From JAIVJN01 sp036732565 (GTDB taxonomy: Bacteria; Acidobacteriota; Vicinamibacteria; Vicinamibacterales; UBA2999): a DNA stretch of 22,812 nucleotides. The stretch spans positions 1 through 22,812 of the forward strand of contig DAINCF010000033.1 in the NCBI GenBank assembly GCA_036732565.1, in the 5' to 3' direction. Shown piece by piece: positions 1-7,816 of the stretch. The notes beneath the pieces were generated by a model, which saw nothing but the letters and a program-made list of their open reading frames with translations, was not told the origin of the DNA and ran no database searches. Within the stretch, counting starts at the first letter, position 1, and each line of letters opens with the position of its first letter. A program made the position numbers and the translations under genes.

Positions 1-1372
1 GTGTGGTCGCCTGACTCCGCTGGACCCGCGCGCGCGCGAACTGGGCATCCGCGGCACTTCCGCCGATGTTGTAGCTGATGCTCAACTGCGCGCTCCAAGT
101 CGGGTAGTCGCGAGCACTAAGCATCGTCAGCGCGTCGCTGTAGCCGCCTGGGATCGTCTCCCCAACGGCGCCGCCGAGGCCTCCTGTTCGGTCCAGCCGC
201 GGGCCGCCGATGCCCTGCGCCCCGTACCTAGCAACGAGATCGATGGCGGGCAGCGATTGGTTACGGAAATACCGCAGGTTGACGTCGGTGCTGTCGAGAT
301 TGTGTCGGGCATTGATCAAGTCGGTGCGCTTGCTCAAGGCGCCGCGCACGGCCCCTTCGACGTCCGTCGGCGCGGGCTCCAGTGACGGCAGATCGATCGG
401 CCGCAGCTCCTGGCGCCAGAGGGGATCCTCGGTGCCGCTCACGAGGAAGCGCTTGAGCGCCAGCTCCGCGGTCTGCAACTCGGCTTCGGCGGTGGCGAGC
501 GCCTGCCGGTTGTTCGCGGCTTCGGCCTGCGCCTGGACGATATCGATCGGCGCCAACGTGCCGACTTCCACGCGGGCTTTGTTGTCTTCGACGAGCTTCT
601 CGGAGAGCGCCAGCACGCGACGCGCGACGTCGACGCTGCTGCGCGCGAAGACGAGGTCCCAATACCCATTGCGCACGTTTGCAAGCGTGACGGCCACGGT
701 GGCCCGCAAGTTCTCCTCCGAGATTTCCCGGTTGATCTGCGTGACGACGAGCTGCTGTCGGGTGTTGTCGATCTGGAGGTTGCGCAGGAGCGGTTGCGTG
801 TAGTTCAACGTGGCGACGGTGGTGAGAGCCGGGTTGAACAGCACGTTGTTCGAGGTCGAGGCGACGCGGCTGTTGTTGAACGTGAACGACAGGTTGCCGC
901 CGTACTTCGGGACCAGCTGGCTGATACCCCCGTTGAAGGTATTCGTCTGGTTGTTGACCTGATTGCCGCCGACCAACTGGGTGCGGGGCAATTGGAAGTC
1001 GTCGGCCTTGCCGAACGTCGAGCTCGCCACCGGCCGATAGGCGTTGCGGAACTGCGCGATTTGCAGATCCACCGCTTGCGGGTCGAGTCGCTGCACGGCG
1101 ATGTCGAGGTTTTTCTCCAACGCGAGCGCGACCGCGTCCTCGAGACGGAGCTCACGAACGCCGGCCGGCGCGGGCTGGCCAGCGGGTGTCTGCGGCGTGG
1201 TGGCCTTCAGCGCTTCGAGGCCGGCGTCATAGCGCGCCAGCGCCTCGCGCACCAGCGACTCCTGTCGCGCCGCCTCCTTGGGGTCCTTCGGCGCCTGCGG
1301 CTGCCCGAACACGGCGCCCGGCCATGCGCAGACGGCGAGGGCGACAAGTGCACAACGAATACCGGTCTTCAT
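1..1372 (-). CDS. TolC-family outer-membrane efflux protein (3' end of gene beyond window)
   Basis: The frame is open from an ATG at 1370-1372 to base 1, giving 457 codons without a stop, so the C-terminus is missing. The N-terminus is a signal peptide (MKTGIRCALVALAVCAWPGAVFG, then Q). After a helical linker comes the first outer-membrane efflux repeat, starting at about residue 75 with LRLEDAVALALEKNLDIAV. The TolC hallmark near residues 262-285 is visible: a segment containing VEVGTLAPIDIVQAQAEA, followed by a long alanine-rich coiled coil. A second repeat with ALSKRTDLINARHNL follows. Family members form trimeric channels through the outer membrane for RND or ABC exporters, and the pump partner probably lies beyond base 1. 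The start is 26 bases after the Spy-like gene stop, so the two are probably co-transcribed. The family is certain; the substrate is unknown. Confidence 0.9.
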   Translation of the reverse strand, partial: MKTGIRCALVALAVCAWPGAVFGQPQAPKDPKEAARQESLVREALARYDAGLEALKATTPQTPAGQPAPAGVRELRLEDAVALALEKNLDIAVQRLDPQAVDLQIAQFRNAYRPVASSTFGKADDFQLPRTQLVGGNQVNNQTNTFNGGISQLVPKYGGNLSFTFNNSRVASTSNNVLFNPALTTVATLNYTQPLLRNLQIDNTRQQLVVTQINREISEENLRATVAVTLANVRNGYWDLVFARSSVDVARRVLALSEKLVEDNKARVEVGTLAPIDIVQAQAEAANNRQALATAEAELQTAELALKRFLVSGTEDPLWRQELRPIDLPSLEPAPTDVEGAVRGALSKRTDLINARHNLDSTDVNLRYFRNQSLPAIDLVARYGAQGIGGPRLDRTGGLGGAVGETIPGGYSDALTMLSARDYPTWSAQLSISYNIGGSAADAQFARARVQRSQATT

Positions 1373-1398
1373 GGTCCTACTGAAACTCCCCGGGGGAC

Positions 1399-1854
1399 TT
1401 ACTTCTTGTCGGACTGGTCGTGGTCGCGACCGCGCTTGTCGCGGTCGCGCTCGCGCTGCTCGCGCAGCGCCTTCATTTTGACGTGCTGCTCGTAGGTGAG
1501 GATGCATCGCATCCGGAAAAGCATGATCGTACGGTTCTTGCGCCAGTTCGCGCGGGCGGACTCGACCCGCTCCACGAATTGCTCGAACTCGCGCTCATCG
1601 GACTTGCCCTCACTGAAGACCTTGGAGAGCTCGTCTTCGAGCTTTTCGACGGCCCGTTCGTCGGCGCGCAGCGCGGGCTGGGCCGCCTGGAAGACTTTGT
1701 CCAGCCGCGAAATCTGGTCCGCGCTGAGCTTCATCTCCGTTTGGAATTTCTCGTCCTGCCACCAGCGGAATCCCTGGGCCGAGACCGGCTCGGTCGCGGC
1801 GACGAAAAATCCGGCCAACACAAGCGTGATAAACGACTTACCCCAGCTGATCAT
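1399..1854 (-). CDS. Spy/CpxP-like periplasmic protein
   Basis: 151 residues. Residues 1-27 are a signal peptide ending in VSAQ. The mature part is almost entirely helical and charged, beginning GFRWWQDEKFQTEMKLSADQISRL. An LTYEQHVKMKAL segment near residue 118 matches the LTxEQ helix of the Spy/CpxP/heavy-metal-resistance superfamily. The tail is highly charged and Arg/Lys/Asp rich. Family members are periplasmic chaperones or stress and metal sensors that often sit beside two-component or ECF regulators and TolC/RND efflux genes. That is the arrangement here: sigma and anti-sigma genes upstream, tolC downstream. The ATG start is chosen because it opens the signal peptide; no strong ribosome binding site is seen. 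The exact ligand cannot be told from sequence. Confidence 0.75.
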   Translation of the reverse strand: MISWGKSFITLVLAGFFVAATEPVSAQGFRWWQDEKFQTEMKLSADQISRLDKVFQAAQPALRADERAVEKLEDELSKVFSEGKSDEREFEQFVERVESARANWRKNRTIMLFRMRCILTYEQHVKMKALREQRERDRDKRGRDHDQSDKK

Positions 1855-1901
1855 GGTGCGTCAGACGGGTTACGACGTGTGGACGAACGGTGTTTACGGA
1901 T

Positions 1902-1921
1902 GAGGCCCTCGGCAGGGCCTC
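1902..1921. terminator. Hairpin downstream of ispH, possible terminator
   Basis: GAGGCCCT-CGGC-AGGGCCTC is a perfect 8-bp stem with a 4-base loop in the gap between ispH and the Spy-like gene. No T-run follows on either strand, so it may act as an mRNA-stabilising or attenuating structure rather than a classical intrinsic terminator. Confidence 0.45.
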
Positions 1922-2010
1922 GAGCCTCGACGCTCAAGCCGGCTTGTGGCTTGGGTCCTGAGACTCGCAGGGCTTGGGAGCCACGGGCCTCAGGTCTCAG
2001 GCCCCAGGCC
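1922..2010. repeat. Low-complexity inverted-repeat block at the ispH 3' end
   Basis: A GC-rich stretch built from shuffled GGCCTGAG/GGCTTGGG-like words. It contains a 12-bp palindrome CAAGCCGGCTTG (1935-1946) and an inverted pair CCTGAGAC (1957-1964) / GTCTCAGG (1994-2001). The last six codons and stop of ispH (GLGPET) are written in the same words, so the repeat block supplies the ispH C-terminus. The style is intergenic repeat DNA rather than coding sequence. No gene is seen between 1855 and 1989. Confidence 0.5.
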
Positions 2011-3180
2011 GGCTGTGAACGCCTCGAGCTTTCGGACCACGGCTTCGACCAGGTTGTCGGGGGTCGAGGCGCCGGAGGTCAGGCCGATCGTGACCGGGCC
2101 GGGCGGGAGCCAGCTCTGGGTGAGCCGCTCGGTCTTGTCCTGGACCGACCGATGGCGGATCTCGGTGGCGGAGACGAGCCCCTCCGGGTCCGCAACGTGG
2201 TAGGTCGGCACGCGGTTGGCGCAGATGCGGGCCAGATTGCAGGTGTTGCTGCTGTTGTAGCCGCCGATGACGACGACCAGGTCGAGCGGCGCTTCCGAGA
2301 GGAGCGCGATGACCGCGTCCTGCCGGTCCTGCGTGGCGCTGCAGATGGTGTCGAACGCCCGGAAGCGGTTCTCGAGCTGGGCGTCGCCGTGCCGCTCGCC
2401 CATGGCCCGACGGAACATCTCGCCGATCGCCAGCGACTCCGAGCTGAGCATCGTCGTCTGATTGGCGCAGCCGATGCGCTCCAGATGTAGGTCGGGGTCG
2501 AAGCCGGGTGAAACGGCGTTGCCAAAACGGCGCAGCAGCGTGTCGCGGTGGCCGCCTTGCGTGATGTGATCGCACACGGCCTGGGCTTCCACTTCGTCGA
2601 GCACGACCAGGTAGTGGCCGTTGGGGTAGTGCAGCGCCTGCGACGCCGTGGCACGCGTCTCCTCGTGCCAGTACTTGCCGTGAATGATCGACGTGAAGCC
2701 GTCCTGCGCGTAGCGCTTCACGTTCTTCCACACGTTGAGAACGGAGCCGCACGTGGTGTCGACGAGGGTGCAGCCGATCTGATCGAACTGTTGCAGATCG
2801 CCAATCGTGACGCCAAAGGCTGGAAGGATGACGACGTCCTCGACGCCCAGCGTGGTGATGTCCTCGTGCGGATCGCTGAGAAACCGAATCCCTTGCCCGC
2901 GGAGCTGATCGTTGACGTGCGGGTTGTGGATAATCTCGCCGGTCAGAAAGACCTGGCGATCGGGAAAGCGCTTCCGTGCCTGATAGGCGTAGTCCACCGC
3001 CCGATCGACGCCGTAGCAGAACCCGAATTCCCGTGCGAGATGCAGCGTCAGACGCCCCGAGAGGAACCGATAATCGGAAGCCTTGATCTGCTCGACCAGC
3101 GGGCTGTGGTAGCTCTCGGCGAGGACGCCGGCGACCTCCTGCTTGAGGTCGAGGCCTTTGCGGAAGATGACTTGCGGCAA
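1990..3180 (-). CDS. ispH: 4-hydroxy-3-methylbut-2-enyl diphosphate reductase (IspH/LytB)
   Basis: 396 residues. IspH is the last enzyme of the MEP isoprenoid pathway. It reduces HMBPP to IPP and DMAPP with a [4Fe-4S] cluster in the cytosol. The three cluster cysteines are visible: C55 in GFCYGVDRAVDYAY, C144 in DTTCGSVLNVWKNV and C314 in GGYNSSNTCNLARIC. Other landmarks are TGEIIHNPHVND and the C-terminal LTSGASTPDNLVEAVV. The length suits the longer IspH form (about 400 residues) rather than the roughly 310-residue E. coli form. The start is TTG, nine bases after the anti-sigma stop, and no better in-frame ATG lies near, so translation is probably coupled to the anti-sigma gene. The last residues come from adjoining repeat DNA. 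Its position between an anti-sigma gene and a Spy-like gene is unusual. Confidence 0.95.
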   Translation of the reverse strand: MPQVIFRKGLDLKQEVAGVLAESYHSPLVEQIKASDYRFLSGRLTLHLAREFGFCYGVDRAVDYAYQARKRFPDRQVFLTGEIIHNPHVNDQLRGQGIRFLSDPHEDITTLGVEDVVILPAFGVTIGDLQQFDQIGCTLVDTTCGSVLNVWKNVKRYAQDGFTSIIHGKYWHEETRATASQALHYPNGHYLVVLDEVEAQAVCDHITQGGHRDTLLRRFGNAVSPGFDPDLHLERIGCANQTTMLSSESLAIGEMFRRAMGERHGDAQLENRFRAFDTICSATQDRQDAVIALLSEAPLDLVVVIGGYNSSNTCNLARICANRVPTYHVADPEGLVSATEIRHRSVQDKTERLTQSWLPPGPVTIGLTSGASTPDNLVEAVVRKLEAFTAGLGPET

Positions 3181-3189
3181 CGGTGGCTG

Positions 3190-3807
3190 TTACGGAACGT
3201 TGTTCGACACCGGCGTCAGCAGATCGAACGCCATGACGTCGGCCGCGCGGCTCAGTTGCACCGCGGAATCCACTTCGGTGAGCGTGACGTAGTCGGTGAG
3301 CGAGGCCGAGGCCGCAATCGGCACGATGGTGGCGTGGCCGGCCGGCACGCCGGCCTGAACCGGTATGGTGCGCGTGTCGACCTGACGGGTCCGCTGCCAC
3401 GGCCCCAGGTGCATGACCTGACCGGTGACGAGGCCAATGAGCAATCCAGCCGCGGCCGCGGCGCTGACGAGCCGGCGGTTGACCACTGGCCGGGTGACGC
3501 TCGCGGTGACGGCGCGCATCGGGAAGCGCAGCACGCGGGCGGCATGGCCGACGTGCGCCAGACGCTCCAACACCCGCACGCGCTGGGTCTCGAGCGCGGC
3601 CTCCGGAAAATGCGCGTCGGCTTCGTGGATCGCTTCGTACCGCAGATCGTCCAGCTCGGTCATGAGCCGCGACAGCTGGGCGGCGCACAGCTGGCACGTC
3701 GAGACGTGCGCCAGCGCCTCGGCGTCCGCCCCCTTGTCGTCGTCGGTCCCGGCCAGGGCCAGGACGGCGAGCCGTTCCGTCGGCACGTGTGCGTGTCGGA
3801 GGCTCAT
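3190..3807 (-). CDS. Zinc-finger anti-sigma factor, membrane-anchored
   Basis: 205 residues. An N-terminal anti-sigma domain carries the H34-x3-C38-x2-C41 signature (HVSTCQLC) of zf-HC2/ZAS anti-sigma factors. A helical linker follows, then one transmembrane segment at about residues 113-132 (RLVSAAAAAGLLIGLVTGQV). The C-terminal part of roughly 70 residues is presumably periplasmic and ends LLTPVSNNVP. ATG at 3805-3807 overlaps the sigma factor stop as ATGA, the usual arrangement for a sigma/anti-sigma pair, and this fixes the start. The frame stays open well upstream, but that extension lies over the sigma gene and has shadow-like composition. By family knowledge the protein holds the cognate sigma factor at the membrane until an envelope signal releases it; the signal itself is not evident. 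Confidence 0.85.
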   Translation of the reverse strand: MSLRHAHVPTERLAVLALAGTDDDKGADAEALAHVSTCQLCAAQLSRLMTELDDLRYEAIHEADAHFPEAALETQRVRVLERLAHVGHAARVLRFPMRAVTASVTRPVVNRRLVSAAAAAGLLIGLVTGQVMHLGPWQRTRQVDTRTIPVQAGVPAGHATIVPIAASASLTDYVTLTEVDSAVQLSRAADVMAFDLLTPVSNNVP

Positions 3808-4448
3808 GGCTTGTCCTTTAGCAACGTCCTCAGTTTCCTCAGCGCTCGAAACAGATGCACGCGCACGGTCGCCGGGCTCATGCCCGTCGCGGCGCTGATT
3901 TCCGCCGCCGATCGCTCGTCCACGTGGGACAACGTGAACACCAACCGTTGACGATCCGGCAGCCCAGCCACCGCATCGGCCACGTGCTGCCAGCGCTCGC
4001 GCACCAGCAGGCGCTGTTCGTTCGATGGCTCCGTGGCGGCGACCTGCTCGACCGGCCGTTCGTCGGAGTCCTCGGTGGTCGTGTTGACGATCCACCGCTG
4101 TTGCCGCGCACGGCTCTTCAAGCGATCGAGACACGCGTTGACCACGATCCGGGTGAACCAGACATCGAACGGGAGATCCTCGCGATACTGCTCGATGTGC
4201 AGGAACACCTTGACGAACGCATCCTGGACGACTTCGTCGGCATCGGCCGCGTCCCGGAGGTAGTGATAGGAAACCCGCAGGGCGCGTCGCTGCAACAGCG
4301 TGACGAGGGAGCCGAAACGGTCTCGGGCCGCGTCGCGCTCGCCGGACAGCCACAACGCCTTGATGTCGGCGGCAAGCTGTGAGGCGGCGGAGACGGCTTC
4401 TGCGCGATCCGCGCGCGCGTTCGACTCGACGATCGGTCGTCCTGCCAT
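3804..4448 (-). CDS. ECF-type RNA polymerase sigma factor
   Basis: 214 residues. Region 2 lies at about residues 46-110: YHYLRDAADADEVVQDAFVK, followed by FDVWFTRIVVNACLDRLKSR, typical of the core-binding and -10 recognition helices. Region 4 lies at about 160-210: LPDRQRLVFTLSHVDERSAA then MSPATVRVHLFRALRKLR, a helix-turn-helix for -35 recognition. There is no region 3, which defines the ECF group. An alanine-rich N-terminal extension of about 40 residues precedes region 2. The stop overlaps the anti-sigma start (ATGA). The gene diverges from pckA across a 292-base control region. It likely autoregulates its operon, which includes envelope and efflux genes; this is inferred from gene order. 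Confidence 0.93.
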   Translation of the reverse strand: MAGRPIVESNARADRAEAVSAASQLAADIKALWLSGERDAARDRFGSLVTLLQRRALRVSYHYLRDAADADEVVQDAFVKVFLHIEQYREDLPFDVWFTRIVVNACLDRLKSRARQQRWIVNTTTEDSDERPVEQVAATEPSNEQRLLVRERWQHVADAVAGLPDRQRLVFTLSHVDERSAAEISAATGMSPATVRVHLFRALRKLRTLLKDKP

Positions 4449-4483
4449 GAGTTACGGGTCGGGGTAGCGGGGCGTTTACCGGC

Positions 4484-4489
4484 ATTGTA
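4484..4489 (-). promoter_or_regulatory. Possible -10 element for the sigma factor operon
   Basis: TACAAT on the minus strand, 36 bases upstream of the sigma factor ATG. No convincing -35 TTGACA-like hexamer is found at the right distance, so an ECF-type self-promoter or an activator-dependent promoter is equally possible. Confidence 0.3.
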
Positions 4490-4518
4490 GCAGTAGCCGG
4501 GGAAGCTAGTGAGAGATA

Positions 4519-4548
4519 TTGACTTAGCGTGATTGCCCTCTGTACGAT
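4519..4548 (+). promoter_or_regulatory. Sigma70-type promoter for pckA
   Basis: TTGACT (4519-4524), 18-base spacer, TACGAT (4543-4548), with TG directly before the -10 hexamer. The predicted transcript starts near 4555, leaving a leader of about 185 bases before the pckA ATG. That leader contains the triplicated motif and the palindrome listed below. Confidence 0.55.
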
Positions 4549-4576
4549 CGGCCTCTTTACCTTTCGTTCGCGTCTT

Positions 4577-4655
4577 GCGCGCGGAGCGCGCCAAACACTG
4601 TTCGCGCGGAGCGTCCCAAGAAACCTGCCGCGCGGGGCGCGCAGCGAAACACTGG
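4577..4655 (+). repeat. Three degenerate direct repeats in the pckA leader
   Basis: Three copies of a GC-rich motif, GCGCGGAGCG or GCGCGGGGCG followed by AAACACTG-like sequence, begin near 4577, 4604 and 4630 (spacing about 26 bases). Copies 1 and 3 share AAACACTG; copy 2 reads AAACCTG. They lie between the predicted promoter and the pckA start. They could be protein-binding sites or structured leader RNA. No riboswitch class known to me matches. Confidence 0.5.
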
Positions 4656-4691
4656 CTCAAAGACGGCGGCACTGTCGAGGCGGATGGAGGC

Positions 4692-4710
4692 TGACGGGTC
4701 TTACCCGTCA
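4692..4710 (+). promoter_or_regulatory. Perfect palindrome in the pckA leader
   Basis: TGACGGGTCTTACCCGTCA has two perfect 8-base arms and a 3-base centre, and ends 30 bases before the pckA ATG. As DNA it looks like an operator for a dimeric regulator. As RNA it is a stable hairpin just upstream of the ribosome binding site AGGAG (4731-4735). Either would place control directly on pckA. Confidence 0.55.
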
Positions 4711-4740
4711 ATCCGCGTCGGAGAGGGCAGAGGAGTCATC

Positions 4741-6335
4741 ATGAGCACCATGGAAGTCGGCCGCGAGCAGGGACTGGCTGCTCGCGGTATTCATACCTCG
4801 AAACCGGTCTATTGGAATCTGTCCGCCGCGGCCCTGTACGAGCACGCCGTGCGGCGCGACGAAGGCATGATCGCCGTCGATGGCCCACTCGTCTGCCGGA
4901 CCGGCGCCCACACCGGCCGTTCGCCCAATGACAAGTTTGTCGTGCGTGAAGCCTCCAGCGAAGGCAACGTGTGGTGGGGGAAGGTCAACAAGCCCCTCGA
5001 GGTCGCGCAGTTCGACGTGCTCAAGAAGGAGGTCCTCGCCTACCTGGGCGACAAAGAGCTGTTCGTCCAGGACCTGCACGCCGGTGCCGATCGCACCTAC
5101 CGCTTGCCCGTCCGCTTCGTTCACGAATTGGCGTGGCAGAACCTCTTCGTGCGCAATCTGTTCATCGTGCCGGCGGCGGCGGATCTCTCCGGCTTCCAGC
5201 CGGAGTTCACGGTGATCACCGCGCCCGGCTTCAAGGCCGATCCGGCGCGACACGGGGTTCGATCCGAGACCGCAATCGCGCTGAACCTCGGGACCAAGGA
5301 GATCGTGATCGTCGGCACCAGCTACGCCGGTGAGAACAAGAAGTCGATCTTCACGGTGCTGAACTACCTGCTGCCGTTGAAGGGCGTGCTGGCGATGCAC
5401 TGTTCGGCGAACATCGGCGTCGACGGAGATACCGCGCTGTTCTTCGGGCTGTCGGGCACGGGGAAGACCACGCTGTCCAGCGATCCCGAGCGGCGGCTGA
5501 TCGGCGACGATGAGCACGGCTGGAGCGATTCGGGCGTATTCAACTTCGAGGGTGGCTGTTACGCGAAGATGATTCGCCTCTCAGCCGAAGCGGAGCCGCA
5601 GATCTACAGCACGACGCAGCGCTTCGGCACCGTGCTCGAGAACGTCGTCCTCGATCCGATCACGCGCGAGCTCGATCTCGAGAGCGCGGCGTTGACGGAG
5701 AACACGCGCGGCGCCTATCCCATCGAGTTCATCGACAACGTCGCCCCCGGCGGCGTCGGCGGTCACCCCGAGAACATCGTGATGTTGACGGCGGATGCCT
5801 ACGGCGTGCTGCCGCCGATCGCGCGGCTGAGCGCCGAAGGCGCGATGTACCACTACTTGTCCGGCTATACCGCCAAGGTCGCCGGCACCGAGAAGGGCGT
5901 GGTCGAGCCGAGCGCGACGTTCAGCACCTGCTTTGGCGCGCCGTTTCTGCCGCTCAACCCCAACGTCTACGCGCGCGGCCTCGGGGAGCGCATCGCCCGG
6001 CATCAGGCGCGTGTGTGGCTGGTGAACACCGGCTGGTCGGGTGGGCCGTACGGCGTCGGCGCCCGCATGAAGATTGCCTACACGCGGGCGATGATTCGGG
6101 CCGCGCTGTCCGGCGCGCTCGATGGCGTCGGCTATCAACGGCATCCCGTCTTCAATCTCGACATGCCGACCAGCTGTCCTGACGTGCCGACCGCGGTGCT
6201 CGATCCGCGCGGCACGTGGCAGGACAAAGCAGCCTACGACACGCAGGCGGCGAAGCTCGCGAAGATGTTCGTGGAGAACTTCGAGTCGTTCGCGGCGGAC
6301 GTCGACCCGGCCGTGATCGCCGCGGGGCCTCGCGT

Positions 6336-6339
<4 letters not shown>
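4741..6339 (+). CDS. pckA: Phosphoenolpyruvate carboxykinase (ATP)
   Basis: 532 residues, close to the 540 of E. coli PckA. The enzyme converts oxaloacetate plus ATP to PEP, CO2 and ADP, the first committed step of gluconeogenesis, in the cytosol. Visible motifs: TGRSPNDKFVV (about residue 57, substrate-binding Arg), GLSGTGKTTLS (about 236-246, the PEPCK Walker A), LIGDDEHGW (about 253-261, metal-binding kinase-2 Asp pair), EGGCYAK and NTGWSGGPYGVGARM (about 430). ATG at 4741 is chosen over an upstream in-frame ATG at 4684 because AGGAG sits 5 bases before it and the upstream codons span the palindrome. Its stop overlaps the gatB start, so the two are probably co-translated. A leader with a promoter, repeats and a palindrome suggests regulation by carbon status (inference). 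Confidence 0.97.
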
Positions 6340-7772
<1,433 letters not shown>

Positions 7773-7816
7773 CGGGCAGCCCCTCGACCCGTGAGTTTTC
7801 CACAGGGCGGCAGATC

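Noticed and set aside
1420..2490. 356-codon plus-strand frame across the Spy-like and ispH genes
   Set aside because: It covers two well-supported minus-strand genes and a repeat block, and its translation has no family features.
3808..4485. Long N-terminal extension of the anti-sigma frame
   Set aside because: It lies over the sigma factor gene in another frame and is Arg/Ala rich. The ATGA overlap gives the natural start at 3807.
4684..4740. Earlier ATG for pckA at 4684
   Set aside because: It would encode the palindrome region and lacks a ribosome site. ATG 4741 has AGGAG and matches the family length.
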